Shown: piece by piece, positions 7,367 through 14,438 of the stretch
Layout: every line of letters begins with the position of its first letter
Position numbering within the stretch: position 1 is the stretch's first letter
Assembly: GCA_020025965.1 (NCBI GenBank)
Contig: JAHHRG010000046.1
Coordinates: 1 to 16,902, forward strand
DNA from: Sutterella sp.
GTDB lineage: Bacteria; Pseudomonadota; Gammaproteobacteria; Burkholderiales; Burkholderiaceae_F
Direction of reading: 5' to 3'
Length of the DNA: 16,902 bases
Made by a program: the position numbers and the translations under genes
Notes under the pieces: generated by a model
Databases searched by the model: none
What the model was told of the DNA's origin: nothing
Seen by the model: the letters and a program-made list of their open reading frames with translations, nothing else

Positions 7367-8773
7367 ATGAGCGAACAGGATAGTAAGAGCCGTAGCAGCC
7401 GCTTCGATCTGCCGGCCAACGAACTCGTCGAAAAGTTCAACGCCACGATTACCTTCGAACAGCGCGGTTGCCCGTTCGACGTCTTGAATAGTAAGACGCA
7501 TTGCACGATGCTTGCCAAGCAGGGCATCATCGCCAAGGAAGAAGCCGAAGCCATCTGCAAGGGCTTGGACGCTGTCAAAGCCGAGATTGATGCCGGCAAG
7601 TTTGTCTTCTCCGTCAAGGATGAAGACATCCACATGGCAATCGAAAAGCGCATGACCGAAATCGTCGGACCTGTCGGCGGCAAGCTTCATACCGGTCGCT
7701 CTCGTAACGACCAGACGGCCACCACGACGAAGATGTGGGCTCGTGCCACCGTTCGCGAAATTCAGGCTGCCATTCGTGACTTCCAGGCTGAAATTCTGAA
7801 GACCGCCCAGAAGAATCTCGGCGTCATCATGCCGGGCCATACCCATATGCAGGTCGGCCAGCCGATCCTCTTCTCCCATTGGATGATGGCTTTCTTCTGG
7901 ATGCTCGAACGCGACTTTACGCGTTTTGACGACCTTTATCGCCGTTCCCGTTTCTGCCCGCTCGGCTCGGCCGCTCTTGCCGGTACGGACTTCCCGATCG
8001 ACCGTCATTTCACGGCCGCCGGTCTCGGTTTCGAAGGTCCGACGGAAAACTCCATCGACGGCGTTTCCGACCGCGACCACATGGTCGAACTTTGCTCGGC
8101 CTGCGCCATGTGCTACTTCCACCTGTCTCGCCTTTGCGAAGAATTGGTGAACTTCAGCTCTCAGCAGTTCCACTTCATTGAGCTCTCCGACGACTTCTGC
8201 ACCGGCTCCTCCATCATGCCGCAGAAGAAGAATCCGGACATCGCCGAAAAGATCCGCGGCAAGACCGGTCGTGTTTACGGCAACCTGATGTCCATTCTGA
8301 CGACGATGAAGGGTATTCCCCTTGCTTACAACACCGACATGTCCGAAGACAAGGAACCCGTCTTTGACTCCGTTGACACGCTGCTCGATTCTCTGCGCAT
8401 CCTGACGCCGATGGTCGAAAAGATGCGCGTCAACGCCGACATCATGCGTGAAGCGACCGACAAGGGCTATGCCAACGCTACCGACCTCGCCGACTACCTC
8501 GCCAAGAAGGGCGTTCCCTTCCGCGAAGCTCACCATATCGTTGGCGGCATGGTCAATTACGCCATCAAGCACGACAAGCGTCTCGACGACTTCGAAATGG
8601 AAGAGTACAAGCAGTTCTCCGACAAGATCGAAGAAGACATCCGCGAAGACATCAAGCTTGAAACCTGCGTCAAGGCTCGCCGCTCCTACGGCGGTACGTC
8701 TGCCGAAGCCGTGGCCGTTCAGTTTGAACACGCCGAAGCGGTGTTGAAGAACGAAACGGAAATTCTCGCTTAA
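7367..8773 (+). CDS. Argininosuccinate-lyase-family enzyme, probably a fumarate-releasing lyase of altered specificity (468 aa)
   Basis: This member of the aspartase/fumarase superfamily is closest to argininosuccinate lyase (E. coli ArgH is 457 aa), a cytoplasmic homotetramer that splits argininosuccinate to arginine and fumarate. Seen here are HTGRSRNDQ (108-116), the catalytic Thr-His in GHTHMQ (157-162), SDRDH (234-238), and the mobile-loop signature GSSIMPQKKNPD (280-291). These fumarate-side elements are intact. Positions that in ArgH contact the arginine part differ: the usual WGGRF start is absent, Ser and Asp of FNxSxxFD become Thr27 and Glu31, and AYNKDxQEDK reads AYNTDMSEDK (Thr323, Ser326). 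No argG or other arginine gene is nearby; instead a GntR regulator and two fumarate-type carriers surround it. True ArgH remains possible. A related lyase on another N-succinyl compound, as in EDDS lyase, is an alternative. AAGGAG lies 10 bases before the ATG. Confidence 0.85.
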   Translation: MSEQDSKSRSSRFDLPANELVEKFNATITFEQRGCPFDVLNSKTHCTMLAKQGIIAKEEAEAICKGLDAVKAEIDAGKFVFSVKDEDIHMAIEKRMTEIVGPVGGKLHTGRSRNDQTATTTKMWARATVREIQAAIRDFQAEILKTAQKNLGVIMPGHTHMQVGQPILFSHWMMAFFWMLERDFTRFDDLYRRSRFCPLGSAALAGTDFPIDRHFTAAGLGFEGPTENSIDGVSDRDHMVELCSACAMCYFHLSRLCEELVNFSSQQFHFIELSDDFCTGSSIMPQKKNPDIAEKIRGKTGRVYGNLMSILTTMKGIPLAYNTDMSEDKEPVFDSVDTLLDSLRILTPMVEKMRVNADIMREATDKGYANATDLADYLAKKGVPFREAHHIVGGMVNYAIKHDKRLDDFEMEEYKQFSDKIEEDIREDIKLETCVKARRSYGGTSAEAVAVQFEHAEAVLKNETEILA

Positions 8774-8792
8774 TTCGTTCGACTCATTGATT

Positions 8793-8846
8793 CCCCCTGT
8801 CGATTGACCGATCCCAAAGAGAGAAACGGCAATCGACCGGGGTTTT
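8793..8846 (+). terminator. Weak terminator or attenuator between lyase and carrier
   Basis: CCCCCTGTCGATTG (8793-8806) pairs with CAATCGACCGGGG (8830-8842), leaving a small mismatch and a 23-base loop, and is followed by only four T. With so short a T-run it would be leaky, which could lower carrier expression relative to the lyase while still allowing read-through. No separate promoter is evident in the 8774-8882 gap. Confidence 0.5.
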
Positions 8847-8882
8847 GACTCATCCTCACTCGTTTTCTGACTCAAAATGGAA

Positions 8883-10223
8883 ATGGATATCAACTTCTGG
8901 CTGCAACTCTTCGTTGTTGCCTTCTGTATCGGTCTCGGCGGTCGCTTCGGCGGTGTCGGTCTCGGTGCCGCCGGCGGTCTCGGCGTCTCCATCCTCGTTC
9001 TCGGTTTCGGTCTTCGTCCGAGCTCTCCTCCCGTTTCTACGATTTTGATTATCGTGGCCGTGATTGCCTGTACGTCCATTCTTCAGGGCGCCGGCGGTCT
9101 GGACTGGATGGTTAAGATTGCCGATCGTATGCTGCGAAAGTGGCCGAAGGCAATTACGATCGTCGGTCCCTTCGTTTGTTCCATGTTCGTGATTTTCGTC
9201 GGTACGGCTTATGTGGCTTTCGCCGTCTATCCGGTGGTGGCCGAAGTGGCAACGTCCGCTCGAGTCCGTCCGGAACGTGCCGTGTCTGCCTCTGTGATCT
9301 CTGCCGGTATTGCCGTCGTCGCTTCTCCGATGTCCGCTGCTACTGCTGCTTTGATCGCTGTCTTGGCACCGCATGACGTTACGCTTCTTCAGATCCTCGC
9401 GATCTCCGTGCCGGCCTTCTTGGTCGCGACGCTCTGCACCTGCATGTCCGTTTACTGGCGCGGTGCCGAATTGGAAGACGATCCCGAATTCAAGCGTCGC
9501 GTTGCTTCGGGCGACTTCAAGGACTTCTACGTTGATTCGAGCAAGAAGGAAGAAAAGGTTGATCCTGCCGCTCATAAGAAGATTCTTCTCTCTGTCGGCA
9601 TCTTCGCTCTCGGTGTGGCTACCGTGCTTCTCTTTGGTTCCGTGAAGAGCCTTCTTCCGACCTGGGAAGCTGCCGGTAAGGTTTCCACGCTGCCGATTCC
9701 GAGCTTGATTCAGATGATCATGTTGGCCTGCGGTCTCTTCATCATCATCCTTTGTAAGGTTCCGTCCAACAAGTTCGCTGACGGTTCCGTCTTCCGTGCC
9801 GGTTTGATCGGTGTGGTCGGTGTTTTCGGTATCTCTTGGTTGACGGGTACCTTCTTCGACGCCTACAACGATATGTTCCGTGCGCTCTTTAAGGAAATGG
9901 CAGAAACGACGCCGCTTCTCTTCGGTGTGGTGCTCTTCCTCTTCTCGTCCGTGATTTTGAGCCCGTCCGCAACGGTTGTCGCCCTGATGCCGCTCGGCGT
10001 GGCCATCGGTATCGATCCGCTCCTTCTCGTGGCACTCTATCCCTGCACCTGCGGTGACTTCCTGATCCCGGGCGGTGCTCAGATCGGTTGCTGTTCCTTT
10101 GACCGCACCGGTACCACGCACTTGGGCAGCTGGGTTCTTAACCACTCGTACCTCTTGCCTGGTTTCGTACACGTTATTTCCGGTACGGCTGTCGGCTACC
10201 TGATCTGGCTTGTGATCGGCTAA
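8883..10223 (+). CDS. DcuA/DcuB-family anaerobic C4-dicarboxylate carrier, second copy (446 aa)
   Basis: This inner-membrane exchanger for fumarate, malate, aspartate or succinate is a close paralogue of the carrier at 4934-6250. Shared blocks are GGRFGGVGLGAAGGLGV near the N-terminus, ILQGAGGLDWMVKIADRMLRKWP, TAYVAFAVYPVVAEVATSARVRPERA, the linker GAELEDDPEFKRR, and the C-terminal FDRTGTTHLGSWVLNHSYLLPG. Compared with the first copy it has a longer, lysine-rich cytoplasmic linker (about residues 215-235, STKKEE-like). I prefer ATG 8883 over ATG 8877, two codons upstream, because MDINFW aligns with MDLVFW of the paralogue. Neither has a good Shine-Dalgarno sequence. It follows the lyase by 109 bases and is probably co-transcribed through a weak hairpin, suggesting that it carries the lyase's fumarate product or its substrate. 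Confidence 0.9.
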   Translation: MDINFWLQLFVVAFCIGLGGRFGGVGLGAAGGLGVSILVLGFGLRPSSPPVSTILIIVAVIACTSILQGAGGLDWMVKIADRMLRKWPKAITIVGPFVCSMFVIFVGTAYVAFAVYPVVAEVATSARVRPERAVSASVISAGIAVVASPMSAATAALIAVLAPHDVTLLQILAISVPAFLVATLCTCMSVYWRGAELEDDPEFKRRVASGDFKDFYVDSSKKEEKVDPAAHKKILLSVGIFALGVATVLLFGSVKSLLPTWEAAGKVSTLPIPSLIQMIMLACGLFIIILCKVPSNKFADGSVFRAGLIGVVGVFGISWLTGTFFDAYNDMFRALFKEMAETTPLLFGVVLFLFSSVILSPSATVVALMPLGVAIGIDPLLLVALYPCTCGDFLIPGGAQIGCCSFDRTGTTHLGSWVLNHSYLLPGFVHVISGTAVGYLIWLVIG

Positions 10224-10275
10224 TCGACAAAAAGAACTCCCATCCGCACTCGCATTGCGAAGCGGACTGTGAGGA

Positions 10276-10327
10276 GGGAAGCCGTTGCGGGGGAAACAGA
10301 TATATCGCTCGGCTTCCCGTTTCTTCT
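10276..10327 (+). terminator. First hairpin after the carrier gene
   Basis: GGGAAGCCG (10276-10284) pairs perfectly with CGGCTTCCC (10310-10318). It is followed by a T/C-rich GTTTCTTCT tract. It is the first of two tandem terminator-like structures ending the lyase-carrier operon. Confidence 0.6.
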
Positions 10328-10328
10328 G

Positions 10329-10379
10329 CGAAGGTCATGTTTGTATCCAATATCGGATCGGGCATGGCCTTCGTTTTTT
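10329..10379 (+). terminator. Strong intrinsic terminator of the lyase-carrier operon
   Basis: CGAAGGTCATG (10329-10339) pairs with CATGGCCTTCG (10363-10373) with a single G:T wobble. A nested ATCC/GGAT stem adds to it, and TTTTTT follows directly (10374-10379). Confidence 0.88.
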
Positions 10380-10644
10380 GTTGTCTAAGCGTTAGTGAAG
10401 ACGCAGGCTAATATGTTGTTCTATTTCGAGAAATAGAGTTTGAAGCGACGGATAGGGATTATCCATCTTGCGTCGGTGAATAGAGATCCGAGTGAAATAG
10501 GAAAGGATTTATTTAAATGAAACTAAGCGTCAGCTTAGTTTTACTGCTTATAGGGATTTGAATAGGGGGAAACATTAATACGGCCTTTGGTTGGGGATAA
10601 CATGAAATATAATCAAAAGGAACGTTAAACAGGAACTGATAATA
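10380..10644. other. 265-base leader/intergenic region before the LysR gene, rich in hairpins
   Basis: Three inverted repeats are visible: CTATTTCGAGAAATAG (10421-10436); a bulged stem closed by CGACG/CGTCG (10446-10475); and AACTAAGC-GTCA-GCTTAGTT (10521-10540). A possible 14-codon reading frame overlaps the last. The region must contain the LysR promoter, but I could not choose convincing boxes. Spacing between the repeats does not suggest a known riboswitch. Confidence 0.4.
10517..10561 (+). CDS. Possible 14-residue hydrophobic leader peptide
   Basis: ATG at 10517 opens MKLSVSLVLLLIGI followed by TGA. GGAAAGGA ends 9 bases upstream, a good ribosome-binding site for so short a frame. The product resembles a minimal membrane-inserting peptide or a decayed signal sequence. 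The perfect hairpin at 10521-10540 lies within the frame, so translation could affect its folding ahead of the LysR gene. It may equally be chance; there is no homology evidence. Confidence 0.3.
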   Translation: MKLSVSLVLLLIGI

Positions 10645-11577
10645 ATGAACCTCAATACGGGCGATCTTCAGCTTTTCAGAACGCTCTACGAAACGCAATC
10701 TCTGACCGAGACAGCCGAGCGTCTCGATATATCCCTCTCGAAAGCAAGCCGCATTCTCTCGGCTTTGAGAAGAGAGTTGGATGACGATCTTTTTAATCGT
10801 TTCGACCACTTGATGTACCCGACCGCCAGGGCGAAAGAAATCTATCCTAAAGTACTCGAACTTCTGGAAGGGTTTGCGGGATTGACAAAGCAAAGCTTTT
10901 CAGAGCGTACGCTTGACAAGGTCTTTTCCATCGGCGGTATCGACAATGCACTTGTGACCTACATCGGCCCCTGTCTTAACGAGTTGGTATGTCGCGCGCC
11001 CAATCTGAGAATCAATTTTCACCATATTTCACGAAATCTCTACTGCGACATGCAGCAGGGGCTCATTGATATGGCGATCTACGCCACGAAAGAGAATTAC
11101 TCCGGTTTTCAGAGATTGGAACTCTGCGAGGATGTCTACGTTTATGTCTCTCGTGCGGATTCGCATTTCGCTCAGCAGGCTAACGCCGGCATTTCCTTGA
11201 GCGAGAGGATGCTCAAGGCGGCACAGAGAATTCAGATTACCTTACCCAAAGAGTCGTCCGACGATATCGGAACAGCTCCCTTTATTGAAAAATTCCACGA
11301 AACCGACGGACAGACTCAGTTGGCCACGCCTTTCTTTGTGAGTGCGCCTTTTCTACTCTATGGCGATGCAACGGTATGCATTCCGTTTCAGGCTGCCAAA
11401 CTATTCCCGCTCGCGATTCTCGGTCGTTCCAGATCGGCCGAAGTGTTTTCGCCGACCCTAATTTGGTCGGACAAAAATACCGGCGATCCGGCTCATCAGT
11501 GGTTACGATCTTTCCTTGTGACAGAAATTAAAAGCAGGGTAACACCGTTGGATAATATCCCGATATTGACAGACTAA
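10645..11577 (+). CDS. LysR-family transcriptional regulator (310 aa)
   Basis: The N-terminal helix-turn-helix (residues about 5-62) has the LysR pattern LQLFRTLYETQSLTETAERLDISLSKASRILSALRRELDDDLFNR. A substrate-binding, periplasmic-binding-protein-like domain follows (about 88-300). The length is normal for the family. The ATG at 10645 has AGGAA about 10 bases upstream. It is followed by its own terminator and then by assT in the same direction. Its binding domain is divergent enough that I cannot name an effector. By position it is the natural candidate to control the assT-dsbL-dsbI operon. The palindrome at 11714-11726, which has the T-N11-A spacing of LysR sites, supports this weakly. 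Confidence 0.88.
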   Translation: MNLNTGDLQLFRTLYETQSLTETAERLDISLSKASRILSALRRELDDDLFNRFDHLMYPTARAKEIYPKVLELLEGFAGLTKQSFSERTLDKVFSIGGIDNALVTYIGPCLNELVCRAPNLRINFHHISRNLYCDMQQGLIDMAIYATKENYSGFQRLELCEDVYVYVSRADSHFAQQANAGISLSERMLKAAQRIQITLPKESSDDIGTAPFIEKFHETDGQTQLATPFFVSAPFLLYGDATVCIPFQAAKLFPLAILGRSRSAEVFSPTLIWSDKNTGDPAHQWLRSFLVTEIKSRVTPLDNIPILTD

Positions 11578-11590
11578 GGGAATGATGATT

Positions 11591-11624
11591 AAGGGCAGAT
11601 TTCAAAAGATGAAATCTGCCCTTT
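11591..11624 (+). terminator. Intrinsic terminator of the LysR gene
   Basis: GGGCAGATTTC (11593-11603) and GAAATCTGCCC (11611-11621) form a perfect 11-bp stem with a 7-base loop, followed by TTTCATTT. It lies 15 bases past the stop codon. Confidence 0.88.
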
Positions 11625-11713
11625 CATTTATTGGAATAAATAGGGCGGATAATACCTAAATTTTCAAATCTTGAAACCGTATTTTTCACAATGCGGACTT
11701 TTGCCGTCTGATA

Positions 11714-11726
11714 TTCCCAATGGGAA
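11714..11726. promoter_or_regulatory. Possible LysR-type binding site upstream of assT
   Basis: TTCCCA-A-TGGGAA is a perfect interrupted palindrome with the T-N11-A spacing characteristic of LysR-type regulator sites. It lies about 85 bases before the assT start and downstream of the LysR gene. Such short palindromes also occur by chance, so this is only a candidate. The rest of the 11625-11808 leader has no promoter I can place confidently. Confidence 0.3.
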
Positions 11727-11808
11727 AGATTCTCAGTCGAGCATAAACTGCTCTTTATTGGTTTTTGACCGAACCAACACAGACCAAAAAGATTTTAAGG
11801 AGCAGATG

Positions 11809-13629
11809 ATGGAACTTTTTAAGAAGTCCATTTTGGCAGCCAGCATGCTGGCAATTTCCGCCGGTGCTATGGCTATGGGCGGTTCTTCGGGTCCTGCAAC
11901 GAACTACATTATGCAGGGTCATATCGGCGAAATTATGATGAACCCGTACGGCATCGCCCCGTTGACGGCCATCATTCGTGACGGCGGCTATGAACTCAAG
12001 GATGTCGAAGTTCGTATCGTCCCGAAGATCAACGGTAGTGAAATCAAGTATAAGGTTTCCCGCACCGAACTTTTGACGCACGGCGGCGTGCCTGTTTTCG
12101 GTCTTTATCCCGACTACGTCAACAAGGTTGAAGTGTCCTACACTCGCGTTCTTCGTCAGAAGTCCGAAACATTTAAAGATACCTACACCATCTATGCTCC
12201 TCCGACGTACACCGAAGTGGCCGGCATTCCTTCTGAAAAGCATGCGCTTTTCGGTTCCGAAGTGAAGAAGGTTGATCCGGAATTCAAGGATCGTCTCTAC
12301 TTCGTTAACAACATTGCAGAAAAGTCCGGTATCGGTACGCGTGCCGTCTGGAACAACCCCGTCGGCGGTGCTCTTCAGTGGAACTTCTTCCCGCAGAACG
12401 CCATTATCGACGCCTCCGGTGAAATCCGTTGGTATATGTTTGCCAACCCGATCTACGATCTGAACGATATCTACAAGGCCGGCGTGATGATGGGCTTCAA
12501 GCAGAATGCCGACGGTCTTCTTACCTGGGGTTACGGCCAGCGCTACGTCAAGTACGACGTAATGGGGCGCGAAGTCTTCAACCGCCGCCTGCCGCTGCGC
12601 TACAACGACTACTCGCACTCGATGGACGATGCTGAAAACGGTCACTACTTCCTGCGTGTTGCCAGCTCCAACTACATCCGTCCCGACGGCAAGCATGTCC
12701 GTACGGTTCGTGACGTGATTGCGGAAGTTGACGAACAGGGTCACGTGGTCGACGAATGGCGTATGCCCGACATTCTCGACGTTTATCGCTCGAATGTTCT
12801 CAAGGTGCTTGACCAGGGTGCAGTCTGCTTGAATATCGACGCTTCCCAGGCCGGTAAGACGCTTTCCGAAGAAGAACTTTCGAAGGCTGAAAACTCTAAC
12901 GACTTCGGCGATATCGTCGGTACCGGTGCGGGCCGTAACTGGCTCCATGCCAATTCCGTCGACTATGACCCGGAAGACGATTCGATCATTATTTCGTCTC
13001 GTCACCAGTCCGCCATCATCAAGATTGGTCGTGACAAGGAAGTGAAGTGGATCCTTGCTTCTCCGGAAGGCTGGAAGGGCGATTTGGTCAAGAAGATTCT
13101 TACGCCGGTTGACAAGCACGGCAAGAAGATCAAGTGCGAAGGTTCCAAGTGCGAAGGCGACTTTGACTGGACCTGGACGCAGCACACGGCCTTCAAGATC
13201 GACGAAAAGTCGAAGGGCAACATCATCTACGTGTCCGCTTTCGACAATGGTGACGCCCGCGGTATGGAACAGCCGCCGCTGCCGGATATGAAGTATTCCC
13301 GCGGTGTGATCTACAAGATCGACCAGAAGAAGATGACGGTTGAACAGGTTTGGGAATACGGTAAGGAACGCGGTCATGAACTCTTCTCTGCCGTTACCTC
13401 GCTCGTCGAATACCAGGCTGACCATGACTCCGTCGTCATGTACTCCGCCACGGCCGGCGCTCTCTATGACCTGAAGACCGGTGCCTTCGCTTCGGCTCCG
13501 AATCCGACCATCATGGAATTCAAGTGGGGCGAAACCGAACCCGCCGTTGAAATCCAGTTGAAGGACTGCACGGGCTACCAGGCCTGGCCGTTCTCGGTTA
13601 ATAAGGCTTTCGGTCAGAACGCCAAGTAA
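11809..13629 (+). CDS. assT: Arylsulfate sulfotransferase, periplasmic (606 aa)
   Basis: AssT moves a sulfuryl group from one phenolic sulfate to another phenol without PAPS, through a sulfohistidine intermediate. It acts in the periplasm as a six-bladed propeller. The length (about 600 aa) and many blocks match E. coli CFT073 AssT: YGIAPLTAIIRD, GAVCLNID, GRNWLHANSV, IIISSRHQSAIIKIGRDKEVKWILA, MKYSRGVIYKID, VEQVWEYGKERG. The catalytic set is present: His270 (DYSHSMDD), His380 (NWLHAN), Arg398 (SSRHQ) and the sulfuryl-accepting His459 (TWTQHTAF). Cys443 and Cys448 just before it correspond to the structural disulfide pair that DsbL forms in E. coli, with four residues between them. Residues 1-23 are a Sec signal ending AGAMA. 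I chose ATG 11809 (AAGGAG, spacing 6) over the adjacent 11806 and over upstream in-frame extensions. dsbL and dsbI follow. Confidence 0.95.
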   Translation: MELFKKSILAASMLAISAGAMAMGGSSGPATNYIMQGHIGEIMMNPYGIAPLTAIIRDGGYELKDVEVRIVPKINGSEIKYKVSRTELLTHGGVPVFGLYPDYVNKVEVSYTRVLRQKSETFKDTYTIYAPPTYTEVAGIPSEKHALFGSEVKKVDPEFKDRLYFVNNIAEKSGIGTRAVWNNPVGGALQWNFFPQNAIIDASGEIRWYMFANPIYDLNDIYKAGVMMGFKQNADGLLTWGYGQRYVKYDVMGREVFNRRLPLRYNDYSHSMDDAENGHYFLRVASSNYIRPDGKHVRTVRDVIAEVDEQGHVVDEWRMPDILDVYRSNVLKVLDQGAVCLNIDASQAGKTLSEEELSKAENSNDFGDIVGTGAGRNWLHANSVDYDPEDDSIIISSRHQSAIIKIGRDKEVKWILASPEGWKGDLVKKILTPVDKHGKKIKCEGSKCEGDFDWTWTQHTAFKIDEKSKGNIIYVSAFDNGDARGMEQPPLPDMKYSRGVIYKIDQKKMTVEQVWEYGKERGHELFSAVTSLVEYQADHDSVVMYSATAGALYDLKTGAFASAPNPTIMEFKWGETEPAVEIQLKDCTGYQAWPFSVNKAFGQNAK

Positions 13630-13655
13630 TTGACTGACTAACCGATGTAAGTAAT

Positions 13656-13680
13656 GGAACCGCCCTCTACGGGCGGTTCC
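13656..13680 (+). other. Perfect 10-bp hairpin between assT and dsbL
   Basis: GGAACCGCCC (13656-13665) and GGGCGGTTCC (13671-13680) enclose TCTAC. No T-run follows, so full termination is unlikely. It could stabilise the assT message or reduce read-through into dsbL-dsbI, giving more sulfotransferase than oxidase. A second smaller stem, TCCCGT/ACGGGA (13714-13730), precedes the dsbL ribosome-binding site. Confidence 0.6.
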
Positions 13681-13752
13681 GACACTTTAGGCAATTCATA
13701 AGAACAAATGAAATCCCGTGTAAAACGGGAACCAAATTAAGGAATCAGACCA

Positions 13753-14412
13753 ATGCTTCGTCGTACTTTTATCAAGGCCGCTACGGCCGCCACGCTTCTC
13801 TCTGCCGTTCCCTGTGCATTCGCATTTACGGAAGGGACGGATTTTGTTGTTCTCGATAAGCCGCTTCCCAATGCTGAAGGAAGCATCACCAAGGTTTGGT
13901 CCTACGATTGCCCGTTCTGCTTCAAGTATGACGTCGGTGTCGATCCGCGTGTCATTCCGCAGGCAACGAAGGAAACCGGTCTGAAGTTTGTGACGCTTCA
14001 CCTTGAAACGAAGGGTAAGTACGGTCGTGCTGCTTCCGAATTCCTCGCTCTCTGCCAGATGCGTGACGAAGCTGCCGGTGTTGATGTGATGGATAAGGAA
14101 TCGCTCTATAAGAAGGCCAAGGGTGCTTGGTACCAGGCTTATCACAAGAAGGGTGAACGCTGGGTTGAAGGTGAAGCGGCCTTCCTCGCAACGGCCGAAG
14201 CCGCTACGGGTATTGCCCATGCTGATTTTGAAGCCGCTCGCAAGAATCCGAAGCTCGTTGCTTTGGCCGACAGCTGGAAGGTTTGCTACGACATCGCCAA
14301 AATCCAGGGTATTCCGGCTTACGTCGTTAACGGCAAGTACCTCATCATGACGCGTTCCATCCGCAATTTCGACGGTATGGTCAAGCTCATCAAGGAATTG
14401 GCCGCCAAGTAA
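13753..14412 (+). CDS. dsbL: DsbL-type periplasmic thiol:disulfide oxidant (219 aa)
   Basis: This DsbA-family protein has the active site CPFC (Cys53-Cys56) in VWSYDCPFCFKYD and the cis-proline loop GIPAYVVNGKYL late in the fold. In uropathogenic E. coli, DsbL is a strongly oxidising enzyme dedicated to forming the AssT disulfide and is re-oxidised by DsbI. The same gene order here supports that role. Two further cysteines (in ALCQM and WKVCYD) are present. The N-terminus is a cleavable signal (about residues 1-24, ending AFA). It begins LRRTFIKAATAATLL, close to the twin-arginine RRxF[LI]K pattern and unusual for a protein normally exported unfolded by Sec/SRP. AAGGA lies 11 bases before ATG 13753. 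It is probably co-transcribed with assT (123-base gap) and dsbI (26-base gap). Confidence 0.9.
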   Translation: MLRRTFIKAATAATLLSAVPCAFAFTEGTDFVVLDKPLPNAEGSITKVWSYDCPFCFKYDVGVDPRVIPQATKETGLKFVTLHLETKGKYGRAASEFLALCQMRDEAAGVDVMDKESLYKKAKGAWYQAYHKKGERWVEGEAAFLATAEAATGIAHADFEAARKNPKLVALADSWKVCYDIAKIQGIPAYVVNGKYLIMTRSIRNFDGMVKLIKELAAK

Positions 14413-14438
14413 GCGGTTCTCGAGTGGAGGATTGAAGA

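Noticed and set aside
7367..8773. Straightforward call as biosynthetic argininosuccinate lyase argH
   Set aside because: Homology is clear, but the gene context (FCD regulator, two dicarboxylate carriers, no arginine genes) and changed arginine-side residues make the symbol unsafe, so it was left blank.
7334..9079. Long 581-codon open frame on the minus strand across the lyase gene
   Set aside because: It lies antisense to the well-supported lyase and the start of the carrier. Its product is low in recognisable motifs, and the openness follows from biased codon use on the real strand.
8856..10172. 438-codon minus-strand frame across the second Dcu carrier
   Set aside because: Antisense shadow: the product is a highly charged H/D/E/R-rich chain typical of reverse-frame reading of a membrane protein gene.
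11671..11808. N-terminal extension of AssT from an upstream in-frame ATG at 11671
   Set aside because: The extension has no ribosome-binding site, would bury the signal peptide inside the protein, and AAGGAG at 11797-11802 fits the start at 11809.
11755..13425. 556-codon minus-strand frame across assT
   Set aside because: Antisense to assT, which has every catalytic residue and a signal peptide. No ribosome-binding site or homology supports the reverse frame.
13795..13826. Lipoprotein signal in DsbL (Cys21 in SAVPCAF)
   Set aside because: The position before the cysteine is proline, which does not fit a lipobox. A signal peptidase I site at AFA a few residues later is more natural.
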